A DNA stretch of 64,000 nucleotides from Planctomycetales bacterium. Lineage in GTDB: Bacteria; Planctomycetota; Planctomycetia; Planctomycetales; Planctomycetaceae. Shown piece after piece: positions 8,988 to 19,500 of the stretch. The stretch covers positions 1 through 64,000 of the forward strand of contig JANQPT010000047.1 in NCBI GenBank assembly GCA_028285345.1, given 5' to 3'. Position 1 is the stretch's first letter; each line of letters starts with the position of its first letter. The notes beneath the pieces are model-generated. The model did no database searches. It worked only from the letters and a program-made list of their open reading frames with translations, and was not told the DNA's origin. The translations under genes were made by a program, and so were the position numbers.

Positions 8988-11900
8988 TCAAGACTTCTTC
9001 GCTGGAGCGACAAGATGTCGCGCGCTTCCCCAGAACCGCAGCGGGAGCAGCCCCACGATGATAATCGCGACCTGACTGAGCACGAACCACGCCAGATTCA
9101 TCAGCACGCCTTCGGTGAATCCGTAGGAATGCAGCCCGACGCCGAGTTCATTGACGCCGAACCAGGACCACGCCGTCACGATATTGCCGCCGACCGCCAG
9201 TACGGCAAGCCCGCGGTCCTTGACCAGCGCACCCCACCGCGCGTGCAGAATCAGCGCATTCCAGAGCACAATGATCAATGCCCCATTTTCCTTGGGATCC
9301 CAACCCCAAAAGCGGCCCCAAGAATCGTCCGCCCACAGACCGCCGAGGACCGTCCCAAAAAAGCTGAAAAACATGGCAAAACAGACCGTGCCGTAAATCA
9401 TGCGGCACAGATCCTTGCCCATTTGCGGCTTCAAAGACGGCGTGGCAACTCCCTCGATGACATAGAGCACGCCCAGAATTCCGGCGACGAAGGTGGTCGC
9501 ATAGCCGAGTGTGATGCAGACGACGTGGGTCGCTAGCCAGAACTGCGTGTCGAGGACAGCCTGCAACACGACAAACGTATCACCATCGCCTGAAAGTATG
9601 TGGGCAATTCCCAGTGCGGAGAATCCGTCCACGGCGGCGATCACGTTGCCCACGCCGCGGCCGTAGATTAACTCCAGCACAATCCCAATCAGCACCGCGC
9701 CCCAGCCGATGAACACCGCCGAGGAATACAGATTCGTGACCGGCGGACGCCCGGAGATATAAATCCGGGCGATTCCCGCGGCCGTATGCACCAAGAACGC
9801 AAACACAATCAACCAGAACGCCGATCGATTCAGCGGCACCGTCCAGCCCAGCCAAGAACAGGCGGTCAGCACAAACGCCACCAGATACAGAACTGCGGTG
9901 TAGTAAAACGGTGAGGCATGATTGAAGAAGGCCTCAAAATCGACCTTCGCCATGTCGAGCCCGTCCGGCTTCTCCTCCTCGAGACGTTCGCGATAGGTCT
10001 TTACGCTTTCGTTGAATGCATCGGCATCGCCGTTCTGATACGCCTTGAAAACTGCGCCGAGTTCTGCCGCCGCCGCAATACCTTGTCTATTGATAGCAGT
10101 CGCGACATAGTTGTTGGTCCAGCCCTTCGTAAACGTCATCCACGGTTTCTCCTCCGTTTCCGATTCGGCATCAAGCTGCGGCACCGATAGCGGGGGATGG
10201 AATCGATCGAGTAGATCGACGGCAGACCTCGCACGGCGCAGCATCGGTTGAATTACTGCCGCCGCCTGCCGCGCTTCTTGTGGATTGTTCTCGAAGTCTT
10301 CTTCCGTCGGCACGGGAGGAAAGTCGCTAAAAAAGAATGACAACTCCAGCAGCCGATACCGCTGTATTTTCTGCGATAGTTCCAGAATCTTCCGCTGGTA
10401 GACGCTCAAATTCTCCTTCTCAACGTTGCTCGCCTTGGCGACTTGCTCTTCATACTTATCCGCATTCTTGAGGAGTTCATTCAGCGAATAGCGATAGCCT
10501 TCGCGGGGCTTCAATCCCAACGTCTCCAGGACTTCGCGATTCTCAATGCGAAAGATGCGATGATCTCCGGGATTCACGAGCGAATAACTCTTGATTTCCT
10601 CTGCGAGATGCAGAATCGCGCGCTGTTCGTCGCTGCGGTCCGCAGCTTCGACGAGTTCCGCCTTGGCGACTTGCGCTTTGAATCTGTCCTTGTCCGGTTG
10701 AATCTCACTAAAGGAATATCGACCTCCGCTGCGAGGCATTAATCCCAATGCCAACACGACTTCGCGGTTGTCGATGCGAAACATCAGTTGACTTTCGCCT
10801 TTGGCGATCATGTCCAGCAGCCAACGAATTGCCGGCTGCTTCTGAGGAATGTCGCGGTCTCTGGAGAATCTGGCTTTCATGCGGCCGAAGAAGCCGGGAG
10901 GATCCTCCGGACCAGGAACAAAGGTTTGATAGTTCGACAGCGCTTGCAAATTGTTGCGGGCCAATGTGTCGAACGGTTTGACGCGACCCTCATAGACGAG
11001 GGGCAGCTTGCCGAATTCGTAGAGATTGATTTCATTCTCGGGAATCCGCGGCGGCATCGCTTTCGACAGCAGATAGGCGGCAAAAATAGCAACGACCATC
11101 ACCGGCACAACGGTCGAAGCCAAACTGGGGCCGGGGACGTCAAAATTCTCCGAGGCGTCGGTGGGGACCTCTTGCTGCTTCGATTTCCGGCCGGTCTCCG
11201 CAGATTCAAGGGTCTGCAAACGAGTCGCGCTGAGGAGCCCGAGTTTGGCCAAAAACTCATATACGACGTTTGTGCGACTCGTCTGTCGAACCGCGGCGCG
11301 GCGGCTGACGAAACGATTCAACGTAATCCCAAACTGGGCCAGCATCCCGATGACGACGATCATGCAGCAGACGTACGGAACCATCCAGCCGGCGTTTGAC
11401 ACGACCGCCAACGTGGTAAACTCCGCGCCGGTACGGGAATCACGGTGATAGCCGCTCTGATAAAACGTTTCGCCCGCGAACCGCAGCGGGTTGTTCATCC
11501 AAATCTTGACTTCGCGGTCGACTTGACGCTCTTCATCGACCAGCTGGATGTCGGACGAATAATTTCGCGGCGTGTTGGTGCCGAGGTAGTCGTCCTTGCG
11601 AACATCCAACAACGTCACCGCATAATCTTTATAGTTCCGCTTGAATCGCAGCGAGATGTCATACGCTTTGCCGTCAGGAGTGATGACGCGATCGGTCAAA
11701 TTGTTTTCCGTCAGAAAGACCGCGGTCAGGTAGGTCCCCAGATCTTTCGGCTTGTCCTCGTCATCGCGGCCGACAAATCTCAAGTATGCCGCTGACAGGT
11801 CGACTTCGCTGTCCGTGTCGGCACCCGTGCCGGCACGCACGTCGTCCACAATCCACTCTTTCCCCTGCCCCGCCGTTGCCGGATTTTCATCGCCCGGCTT

Positions 11901-13001
11901 CACTTTGCGGGCATCGGAGTTCTGCATGAAGCTGACGACTTCAATGTTGAACGGCAGCCATTCATGCGTGATCGTCTCGCCATCGGCAATCATTGACTGC
12001 GGAATCACGATCACGTCGTCTTCGACATCTCCGCTCGAATCAACGATCGCAATTTCAAGTTCCCGAATGTCGCGGACATAGTTGACGGTCTGATTCTCCT
12101 CGATCGTCATCTGCGCTTCTTCGGTTGCCAGTCCCACGAACAACTCGTTGAACATCAACAGCGCGACACCCCAGTGCAACAGCACGATGCCGCCCCGTTT
12201 CTTGAACAACAGTAAACAACCCGCCAGAAGAATCAGGCCGGCAAACGAGGCCTTGATCAGCTGCCATAAGATTCGCATTTCCGAATCGCCCAAAAAACCG
12301 GCGTCGGATTGAAACACGAAGAACAGAAACAACACACCCAGCAGCAGGCTCAGGACTCCGATTCCCCAACCTTCGATCGCGGAACGGGCCTTCACCAGCA
12401 TATAGCCCGAGCCCAACCATAAAGCACCTAGACCGGCAACGACGAAATACCACAGTGTCTTCCAATCAAACAGCGGCTCGCCTTGAATGCCGGCTTTGTT
12501 CGAGCCGCTGGCAACCACCAGGTATGTGACCGCCATCCCCAGTGTGATCAGCAGCAGACCGCCCCAGCACCGAGCTCCTTTGGCTTGGATTTTGAACCGA
12601 AGCCCGTGTGCAGCCAATAAATTGACCGCCATCAACGCGCCGATCGACCATCCGCCGGGAAACGGAAACGCGAAGGAAACCTCGCCGACCAGCGGTACGT
12701 CAATCGTGTCGGGAACCTCTAACCCCGGGAAGAACGAGGGCGGAAACAGCACTTTCACCGGCACGATGGCGATCGACGTCCGAAAGTAATCGTCGATCAC
12801 GCGCCAGATATCGTCGTGTGCCTGAGCCAAAGTTCCGATCAGCACCAACATGATCGCCAGCGCGAACAACACGACCGTCAGCCGCAGCGACGCCAATGGG
12901 ACGAGCACCGGCTTCAATATCGCTCCCAGCGATGGCGCATGGGAGTCGCGGAACTCATTGTCAATGTACTCGTCGGACTTGGATGGAGATGGATCAGCCA
13001 C
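8988..13001 (-). CDS. ccsBA: ResB-CcsA fusion, System II cytochrome c synthase
   Basis: 1337 residues from a GTG at 13001 with GGAG six bases upstream; the start lies inside the last codons of the preceding lipoprotein gene. The N-terminal third is ResB/CcsB-like: several membrane helices (LTVVLFALAIMLVLIGTLAQ), then a large exported domain with FAGETFYQSGYHRD. The C-terminal third is CcsA-like, with the tryptophan-rich haem-handling motif WGRFWGWDPKENGA near residue 1230 and flanking helices and histidines (HVVCITLGYATTF). Such CcsBA fusions transport haem and attach it to CXXCH apocytochromes. Between the two halves lies a soluble region with a tandem duplication of about 70 residues (near 738-808 and 813-883; MFRIDNREVVLALGL versus IFRIENREVLETLGL), not part of the classical family. 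The octaheme cytochrome downstream is an obvious client. Confidence 0.92.
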   Translation of the reverse strand: MADPSPSKSDEYIDNEFRDSHAPSLGAILKPVLVPLASLRLTVVLFALAIMLVLIGTLAQAHDDIWRVIDDYFRTSIAIVPVKVLFPPSFFPGLEVPDTIDVPLVGEVSFAFPFPGGWSIGALMAVNLLAAHGLRFKIQAKGARCWGGLLLITLGMAVTYLVVASGSNKAGIQGEPLFDWKTLWYFVVAGLGALWLGSGYMLVKARSAIEGWGIGVLSLLLGVLFLFFVFQSDAGFLGDSEMRILWQLIKASFAGLILLAGCLLLFKKRGGIVLLHWGVALLMFNELFVGLATEEAQMTIEENQTVNYVRDIRELEIAIVDSSGDVEDDVIVIPQSMIADGETITHEWLPFNIEVVSFMQNSDARKVKPGDENPATAGQGKEWIVDDVRAGTGADTDSEVDLSAAYLRFVGRDDEDKPKDLGTYLTAVFLTENNLTDRVITPDGKAYDISLRFKRNYKDYAVTLLDVRKDDYLGTNTPRNYSSDIQLVDEERQVDREVKIWMNNPLRFAGETFYQSGYHRDSRTGAEFTTLAVVSNAGWMVPYVCCMIVVIGMLAQFGITLNRFVSRRAAVRQTSRTNVVYEFLAKLGLLSATRLQTLESAETGRKSKQQEVPTDASENFDVPGPSLASTVVPVMVVAIFAAYLLSKAMPPRIPENEINLYEFGKLPLVYEGRVKPFDTLARNNLQALSNYQTFVPGPEDPPGFFGRMKARFSRDRDIPQKQPAIRWLLDMIAKGESQLMFRIDNREVVLALGLMPRSGGRYSFSEIQPDKDRFKAQVAKAELVEAADRSDEQRAILHLAEEIKSYSLVNPGDHRIFRIENREVLETLGLKPREGYRYSLNELLKNADKYEEQVAKASNVEKENLSVYQRKILELSQKIQRYRLLELSFFFSDFPPVPTEEDFENNPQEARQAAAVIQPMLRRARSAVDLLDRFHPPLSVPQLDAESETEEKPWMTFTKGWTNNYVATAINRQGIAAAAELGAVFKAYQNGDADAFNESVKTYRERLEEEKPDGLDMAKVDFEAFFNHASPFYYTAVLYLVAFVLTACSWLGWTVPLNRSAFWLIVFAFLVHTAAGIARIYISGRPPVTNLYSSAVFIGWGAVLIGIVLELIYGRGVGNVIAAVDGFSALGIAHILSGDGDTFVVLQAVLDTQFWLATHVVCITLGYATTFVAGILGVLYVIEGVATPSLKPQMGKDLCRMIYGTVCFAMFFSFFGTVLGGLWADDSWGRFWGWDPKENGALIIVLWNALILHARWGALVKDRGLAVLAVGGNIVTAWSWFGVNELGVGLHSYGFTEGVLMNLAWFVLSQVAIIIVGLLPLRFWGSARHLVAPAKKS

Positions 13002-14112
13002 TTTGATCTCCGCGTCTGGCGGGAAACTTCACGGATCGCAGAAACGACAGAAAATTTGGCTTTTCACTTTCTGCCAGCCCGCTGTTCCCTCTGAGCTTGA
13101 AAAACCATGTCTTGTCATTATGAAACGTCAGCGCACCCAAAATCGTCTCTTGCTTCGTGCTCGACTCGGGGCTGGTGAGTTCAATGAAAAGTCCCGCACT
13201 GCCGCCGATCGCGGACTGCTCCACGCGGGCCTCGATCTCTTCTTTGGACAGAGCCGGCAAGTTGATTTGTCTGCACCAGCGGTTGATGTTGGCGATGATG
13301 CCGCCGGCATTTCCCGGCAACCCGCTGATCGAAATCTTGGCGGTCTGGTCCCCATCCTCGACGACAAACGCGGCGTCTTGCATTTGACCCGGTTCGATCT
13401 CTTTCCAAGTCGCCGGAACATCGTACGACAGCCGCGGCTCTACTTGCGGCCGCTGGGGTGCCGTCGCCGGTCCGCCCGTTCCGGCGAAGGGTGCCTGCAT
13501 GCCTCCACCTCCGGTCAGGTTGCCGGCAAGGTTGACCGCCACGACTTCGGTGCCGTCGGCTAGATTGACGCGCGACAGACCATGCGGAGGAGTCTCCTCA
13601 TTCAAGTACTCCTTGGCCGTCAGCGGCGAGAGTCCGATTTGACCGCGCCAGCGATTGACATTCGATAAGATCACCTCGTCCGAACTCGGCCGAGCGCTGG
13701 GGAGGGGAATCACGGTCAGTTCGAGCGGCGCATCCGCATCACCGATGAGCAGCGTGGCGAACCGCATCCCCTTTGATGGCTGCTGCCGCCATCCCGCCGG
13801 CAGCTCCCACGTCGGAACTTCCCCCTGAGCCGCGTTGCCTTCGCCGGCATCGGTAAACTTGATGGAATTGATGAACGAAATGAACTCGTCGGCACGATCT
13901 TTTACCGACTGATTCGGTCCGGTCAATTTGAAAAACCAATTCTGTTGGCCTTGCGGAACAATCGCAGCAAGCATGCGGTCTTTTTTCGAGACCTGATAGC
14001 GGCGGATTCCGTCATCACGGCCGCAGCCCGAAATCGTCCCAAGCAAACAAACAGCGACCGCGGCAAACAGCGGCATTCTTCTGCCGTGCCGGAGAAATTC
14101 ATGTCTCGACAT
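12994..14112 (-). CDS. lipoprotein with two homologous halves, coupled to ccsBA
   Basis: 372 residues from the ATG at 14112, which has GGAAA seven bases upstream; the longer frame has no signal-like start. The N-terminus is a lipoprotein signal with lipobox LGTISGC, so the mature protein should be lipid-anchored. Two halves resemble each other: NWFFKLTGP...FISFINSIKF versus TWFFKLRGN...FLSFLRSVKF, and NVNRWRGQIGLSPLTAKE versus NINRWCRQINLPALSKEE. The stop codon overlaps the start of ccsBA by eight bases, suggesting translational coupling and a shared role at the outer face of the membrane. I do not recognise the family; a haem-delivery or assembly-accessory function is only inferred from position. 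Confidence 0.75.
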   Translation of the reverse strand: MSRHEFLRHGRRMPLFAAVAVCLLGTISGCGRDDGIRRYQVSKKDRMLAAIVPQGQQNWFFKLTGPNQSVKDRADEFISFINSIKFTDAGEGNAAQGEVPTWELPAGWRQQPSKGMRFATLLIGDADAPLELTVIPLPSARPSSDEVILSNVNRWRGQIGLSPLTAKEYLNEETPPHGLSRVNLADGTEVVAVNLAGNLTGGGGMQAPFAGTGGPATAPQRPQVEPRLSYDVPATWKEIEPGQMQDAAFVVEDGDQTAKISISGLPGNAGGIIANINRWCRQINLPALSKEEIEARVEQSAIGGSAGLFIELTSPESSTKQETILGALTFHNDKTWFFKLRGNSGLAESEKPNFLSFLRSVKFPARRGDQSG

Positions 14113-14461
14113 TAGTTTCCACATCGATTCTCTGATCCGCTGCGAGATTGGTCTCCACGGTATCAGCCGTTGGGACGGAGAGCGGACGGGGAGCGTTGCG
14201 AATCGCTTAGAAGTCAACGCAGGGAGTGAGTGCTGCCGACCGGCACCAATGGCTAACGACAGTCTGGGGAGGGTTTTTCTTATTATAGACCTGCGGGACG
14301 CCAAAAGTACACGCATTGAATCGGCGATCCGCCGAAATTTGAGCAATCGTTCGGCATTCTGCTGATTTGGTTCTCCCTGCCGGTGAATCATGGGGTAAAC
14401 TTCGACGCCGCTTGCGGCATTGAAGGTCTCCCAGCCACCCCATTTCGTGAAAGCCGGCAAG
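14113..14461. other. divergent intergenic region
   Basis: 349 bases between the lipoprotein gene (leftward) and a small membrane protein gene (rightward). Promoters for both should lie here. I see no clear sigma-70 boxes or operator. A long leftward frame crosses it but lacks a start context and resembles no protein. Confidence 0.4.
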
Positions 14462-14734
14462 ATGCTCCGCGCCACGATCTTTGCACTCGGAATCGTTGTT
14501 GCCCTCTGCGGATCGCTGTTTCTACTGACCGACAGAATCGTTATCTTCCCTAAACGGGAAGCGGTCGCGCTAATGAATCTGCAAACGCCGCGCCGCGATC
14601 CACTTGGCGAACTGCTGTATGGGGCCGTCGCCCCGCACCGCGAACTCGCGCTGCCCGAATGGGCCGCCTATGCGACGTTATCGCTGGGAGCGGTCACCTC
14701 GATCCTCGCACTGAAGCGAACCGGCGCCAACTGA
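14462..14734 (+). CDS. small two-helix membrane protein, unknown function
   Basis: 90 residues from the ATG at 14462. Two hydrophobic segments are visible: residues 1-25 (MLRATIFALGIVVALCGSLFLLTD) and a C-terminal one (WAAYATLSLGAVTSILAL) ending in KRTGAN. Between them is a polar loop of about 40 residues (FPKREAVALMNLQTPRRDP...). No known domain is recognised. A GTG at 14447 in the same frame could add five residues. It is divergent from the lipoprotein/ccsBA pair, so it may share a regulatory region with them. Frame, hydrophobicity and length make it plausible, but no family support could be found by eye. Confidence 0.5.
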   Translation: MLRATIFALGIVVALCGSLFLLTDRIVIFPKREAVALMNLQTPRRDPLGELLYGAVAPHRELALPEWAAYATLSLGAVTSILALKRTGAN

Positions 14735-15295
14735 TCACCCGCGCGGTCTTGCCGCCACAGCAAGTCGATCGATCGAATCCATCGGCCGACGGGACAACTC
14801 ATTGCGGGACACGCTGGGTGGTTGTGCAGACCGGCGTCGAGAATCGGCGGCCGCTCCACATCTAACGGACGACTTCTTCGTCACAGCGTACGACGATCAC
14901 GCTCATCATCCACTTTGCGACTCTGCGCGTGAACCACGGTGAATTCACATCGACTGTGCCAGTCTGTAAACGGCGCATGTAAAGAGATGTTAGCGCTTAC
15001 GTTCTTGAACAACCGGCAGACGCTCCGTGCGCACTCACACGTTGTTGGTTCTGATTGCGCTTGAAGTTACGAGCGATTCAATGCCTGACGGCGAATGCGA
15101 TATTTCGCTTGCTTGCCCAGATTCACGCCGCCCATCGGATAACCATTGACAGGGGAATCGACCAACAACAATTGATGACAACTCACAGCGGCCGTTTCTA
15201 AGCCAGCGGACTCACGTCGATGTCCATCTTTTTTCAGATCAATTCAACCGCGATGCACTTTTGAAACGGCGACAATAAAAAGTAAGGGCAGAAAT
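14735..15295. other. 561-bp gene-free region upstream of the Ca-binding repeat gene
   Basis: No gene, RNA or repeat is recognised. The base composition is less GC-rich than the flanking genes. The last ~25 bases are A-rich and carry AAGG about ten bases before the ATG at 15296, a likely ribosome site. The rest may hold the promoter of that gene. Confidence 0.4.
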
Positions 15296-16465
15296 ATGGC
15301 GACATTATCCAACAAGAAACTCGCGTTCGAATCGCTGGAAGACCGGCGGCTATTGGCAGGCAGCGTTGATATCCACTTAGACGGCGACACGTTGATGATT
15401 GAGGGCACCGACGCGCGAGAACGCGTCGAGATCGCAGACGGGTTCATCTTTGGAACGATCACCGCCAAGGTGCAGCACTACGTCTCCGGAGTCGGCTGGC
15501 AGACGGTCGAATCCAAGACTTACGCGTCGTTCCAATTCAACAAGATCGAAGTTCACGGTGAAGGCGAGAATGACTACATCAAGAACATGACCAGCAAAGC
15601 CATGCTCGCTTACGGCGGCGACGGTAACGATCAGATTTACGGCGGCAGCGGCAACGATTCGCTGCACGGCGGCAACGGAAACGACATTATCATCGGCTGG
15701 GACGGCAACGACAAGTTGTATGGCAACTTCGGCAACGACATCGTCTACGGAAAAGCCGGCAACGACTCGCTGTACGGCAGTTCTGGAATGGACGTGATGT
15801 GGGGCGGCGGTGGCAACGACTATCTGACCGGCCACTCCGACAACGACCGGCTGTATGGCAACAACGGTAACGATACGATCTACGGCGGGACCGGAGACGA
15901 CAAGCTGTACGGCGGCATTCACTACGAGCAAGCCACCAACGACGGTAACGACGAGATCCACGGCGGCGACGGCAATGATACGCTGGCCGGCTGGAGAGGA
16001 AACGACAAGCTGTGGGGTGATGACGGCAACGACTACATCCTCGGCAATCGTGGAAATGATAGCCTGTACGGCGGAGACGGAAACGATTCGCTCTTCGGCG
16101 GCAAGGGTGCCGATATCGTTTCCGGCAACGACGGCATCGACTTCCTGCACGGCAACGAAGGGAACGACAGCATTTGGGGCGGTAACGGCGTCGACTTCAT
16201 CTTCGGCGACGCCGGCAACGATCAACTGGTGGGCAATGCCGGCAATGACTACATCCGCGGCGGCGACGGCGAAGACAAGATTTGGGGATCGGAGGGCAAC
16301 GATTCGCTCTTCGGCGATAACGACGCCGACACCCTTTACGGTGGATCGGGAGCCGACTTGATGTGGGGTGGAAACGCTCTGGACACGTTCTACGGCGGCA
16401 CCGGGTTCGACCGCGCCGTGGACTGGTTCTTCGAGGCGAACTTTGACGTCGAACAGCTCTTCTAA
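15296..16465 (+). CDS. RTX-like calcium-binding repeat protein (paralogue 1)
   Basis: 389 residues. It opens with the planctomycete N-terminal motif FESLEDRRLLA (residues 11-21) instead of a normal signal peptide. A short domain of about 80 residues follows (HLDGDTLMIEGTD...). From about residue 107 to 375 it is a continuous run of RTX-type nonapeptides (GGxGxDxxx; for example GGDGNDQIY, GGSGNDSLH) that would form calcium-binding parallel beta-rolls. It ends with a short non-repeat tail rich in aromatic and acidic residues. It is likely a cell-surface or secreted structural/binding protein. Two homologues with the same domain order lie at 35840 and 37100. No type I secretion genes are adjacent. 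Confidence 0.88.
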   Translation: MATLSNKKLAFESLEDRRLLAGSVDIHLDGDTLMIEGTDARERVEIADGFIFGTITAKVQHYVSGVGWQTVESKTYASFQFNKIEVHGEGENDYIKNMTSKAMLAYGGDGNDQIYGGSGNDSLHGGNGNDIIIGWDGNDKLYGNFGNDIVYGKAGNDSLYGSSGMDVMWGGGGNDYLTGHSDNDRLYGNNGNDTIYGGTGDDKLYGGIHYEQATNDGNDEIHGGDGNDTLAGWRGNDKLWGDDGNDYILGNRGNDSLYGGDGNDSLFGGKGADIVSGNDGIDFLHGNEGNDSIWGGNGVDFIFGDAGNDQLVGNAGNDYIRGGDGEDKIWGSEGNDSLFGDNDADTLYGGSGADLMWGGNALDTFYGGTGFDRAVDWFFEANFDVEQLF

Positions 16466-16494
16466 TCGACCTCGCAATTGCGGCTAACGGAGCC

Positions 16495-16525
16495 GAGCCG
16501 CCCGGACGAATTGTCCGGGCGGCTC
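16495..16525. terminator. bidirectional terminator hairpin
   Basis: Perfect 13-bp stem GAGCCGCCCGGAC, loop GAATT, GTCCGGGCGGCTC, followed on the plus strand by ATTTCGTTTTATT. It lies 30 bases after the stop of the Ca-binding repeat gene and downstream of the convergent tricorn-like gene. Confidence 0.8.
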
Positions 16526-16569
16526 ATTTCGTTTTATTGCCGGCGATGTGCCAATTCACCGTCTGTCAG

Positions 16570-19500
16570 CTACGGATACTGAAACGACTTATTCGGATAG
16601 TCCGGCGGTTCGGGAACGGGACGCGGATCCTGTTTGATCAACTTCTCGAGATGCTCAATGGCCGCTTCCAACTGCGCGTCCTTGCCGTTGAACGTCGCAT
16701 GTGGCAAGTTGTCCACCACGATGTCGGGGTCCACGCCATGCCCTTCGATCAGCCACTTTCGCTCCGGCCCGTAAACGCCGTATTCAGCGGCGGTGGCGAT
16801 CCCGCCGTCGGACAGCCGGTTCGAGGCACTCAGCCAGATCTCGCCGCCCCAAGTCCGGGTGCCGATGACTTTTCCCAATCCTAAACGGCGAAACCCCTCG
16901 GTGAACGCCTCGCCGTCGGACGCCGTGTGTTCATCGCAAATCACGACCATATGGCCGCGAAAGGCGTAGTGCATGTTCCAAAACGGCTTCCCAACACGTC
17001 CCTTCCAAAAAAACCACGGTTTGCGGAGCAACTTTTCCAAAATAATGCTGTCGACGTTTCCGCCCCGATTGTGCCGCACATCGATGATCAAACCTTGCCG
17101 TTTGAATACCGGATAAAAACTCCGGTACCATTCCGCCAAATCAGCACGTCCCATCGCCTGGAGATGCACGTAGCCGATCCGGCCGCTCGCCTCCTGTTCC
17201 ACCTTCTGTCGTCTGGTGTAGGCCCAATCGCGATGTCGCAGCGCGGCTTCATTGTTCGTTGGCTTGACGATCACTTCCCGGGACTTTTCGTCTTGCGGGC
17301 TACGGATGCGCAACAAGACTTGCTCTCCTTGATGCTCGCGGAGCAGCAAATGCGGATCGAGGTGGCCCAGCACCGGTTCGCCGTTAATGGCTTCAATGAT
17401 ATCGCCTTGCCGAATTCCCAAATCGGGGTCGGCCAGCGGAGAGAGCTGTTCCGGGTAGTCCGGGTCCGATTGATAGATGTAATCAATGCGGTATCCGCCC
17501 GCGTTCACATCGCGCACCAGCCGGGCACCGAGCGTCGGTAGGCGAACATTATCCGGGCTTTTGCGAAGATCGCCGCCCCACACGGCGGTGTGCAGTGCGG
17601 AGAGTTCCGCCACCATCTGTCCGATCAGGTCGTTCAATTCACTCCGCGACGTCACCCGGTCGACCAGCGGCTCGTACTTGCGGCGAATCGCCTCCCAATT
17701 CACTCCGTGCATCTCCGGATCGTAAAAATAGTCGCGATGCATTCGCCAGGCATCGACAAAGATTTGCCGCCAGTCCTCGCGAACGTCGATCGGGTATCGC
17801 CAGGAACTGAGATCAACCCGATGGTCGGCCAACTTCACGCCGGGAACAGGTTTGGCACCGATGACATACAGTTCGTTGCCCTGTCTGACCAGCAACTTCT
17901 CGCCGTCGCCGGACAACTCATAGTCACGGACCGCGGCGGCGACACGCTTCGGCGATTCCTTTTTGTTGCTGATGGGCAGGGCCATGAGGTGCGTTTTGCC
18001 CCCTTCGCCCGATTCGCGCTCCAGCCAGAACAGCGCGTGTTTGTTACAAGAAAGGTTGCTGAAGTTTCCGCGTGCGACGGGAACCGGTTTCACGCGCCGC
18101 TGAATCCCCTCTGTCTCGATCTGAATTGGTTTACTCGTCTGATCCGGTTTTTCAGCCGTGCCCGCCTTGTCGTCGTCCTTCGATTCTGTGCTCTTGGCGT
18201 TCTTCGGCTCGGTCGACTTCTCGTTTTTGCTGTCATCCTTCCGAGCCGGCTTATCGTTCTTTGACGGTTCGCTTTCGTCGACCAATTCGTTTTGCTCTTG
18301 AAATGGCGAACGCAATCCGGTTCGCATTGCCAGCCGAAAGATCTTCGTCGGCTTGTCGAAGTACGGCTCCGGCTGCCGCAATCCCCAAGGACTCGGCACG
18401 AGTGATGACAGCTCGCGGTCGGAGAGAAAATAGAGCCAGGCGCCGTCCGGGCTCCAGGCGGGACTTATGCTATTGACGCGGTCGCTGGTCAGCGGCACGC
18501 TCTGTTTCGTTTCCAGATTGTAAAGGTGGAGTTGCTGATACGTATTGTCGGCCACTTGGCCGAAAACCAGCCAACGGCTGTCGGGCGACCAAGTGATATC
18601 GAGGATCCCCTCACGGTTGCTCGACACTAACGTTTGTTGCTTGGACGCCAAGTCGACGATCCACAAGTCGTTGTTCTTGTCCGAATAGGCGATCGATTTC
18701 GCGTCCGGAGAGGGAAACCCGCGCCATTTGAGGATGGTGCCCCCGTCGGTCAACTGTTCCGCTTCGCCGATTCCTCGCGCCGACAGTTTCCAGAATTCGA
18801 ATTCTCCCGATGCGTCAGAAAGCGTCAACAGGCTCTTGCCATCCGGCAGAAAACAGGCGTCACGGTGACGAACGCCATTTGGGGCCTTCGACGCCCGCAC
18901 CAGCCGGCCGGCCTTGACCGGTGCGACGAACAGCCGCCCGCGCGACGTCAGCGCCACCGCCGTACCCTCAGGATTCAAATGTACTGACGACAAATGAGCG
19001 AGTGGATTGCTGACCCATCGTTCGCGAAGCTGATCGAAGTCGGACGCCAATTGAATCTTCAAGGGCCGCTGGACGCCCGTTTCAATATCGAGCAACCACA
19101 GATCGGCCCCGACCTGATACACCATTTTCCCGTCGTGAAGGCTGGGGGACTTCACATCCCAGCCGCTGTGTTTGGTATGCTGCCGCCGGTCCTTGCCCTC
19201 ACTGTTCATCGACCAGATATTCATCGTGCCGTCGATGTCGGTGACGAAGTAGATCCGGCCGCGATACCACCAAGGTGAATGTGACTCTCCCTTAATCTCG
19301 GCCGTCAGGTTGGACGCCTCCTTCGCATCGGGAGCGAATTTCCAAATGTTGCGCGACGTGCCCCCCTGGTATCGCTTGACTTGTTGCCTGTGAAATCGGG
19401 GGCGGACGAAATAAATCGTCCCCTCATTGTCAAACGACGCGTCACTGGCTTGGCTGAGCGGAATCCGTTGAGAATTGCCGCTCTGCAGATCCAGCTGCAC

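Noticed and set aside
14113-14475. N-terminal extension of the two-halves lipoprotein
   Set aside because: The extension lacks a ribosome site and would bury the lipobox 150 residues in. The ATG at 14112 gives a normal lipoprotein signal.
15600-16400. Possible CRISPR or tandem DNA repeat
   Set aside because: The periodic bases come from 9-residue RTX coding repeats (27-bp period) with variable third positions; no spacers or repeat-spacer order.
15377-16477. Long minus-strand open frame of 366 codons opposite Ca-binding paralogue 1
   Set aside because: It is valine/alanine-rich and repetitive because it mirrors the RTX nonapeptide codons. The plus-strand frame has the N-terminal motif and ribosome site.
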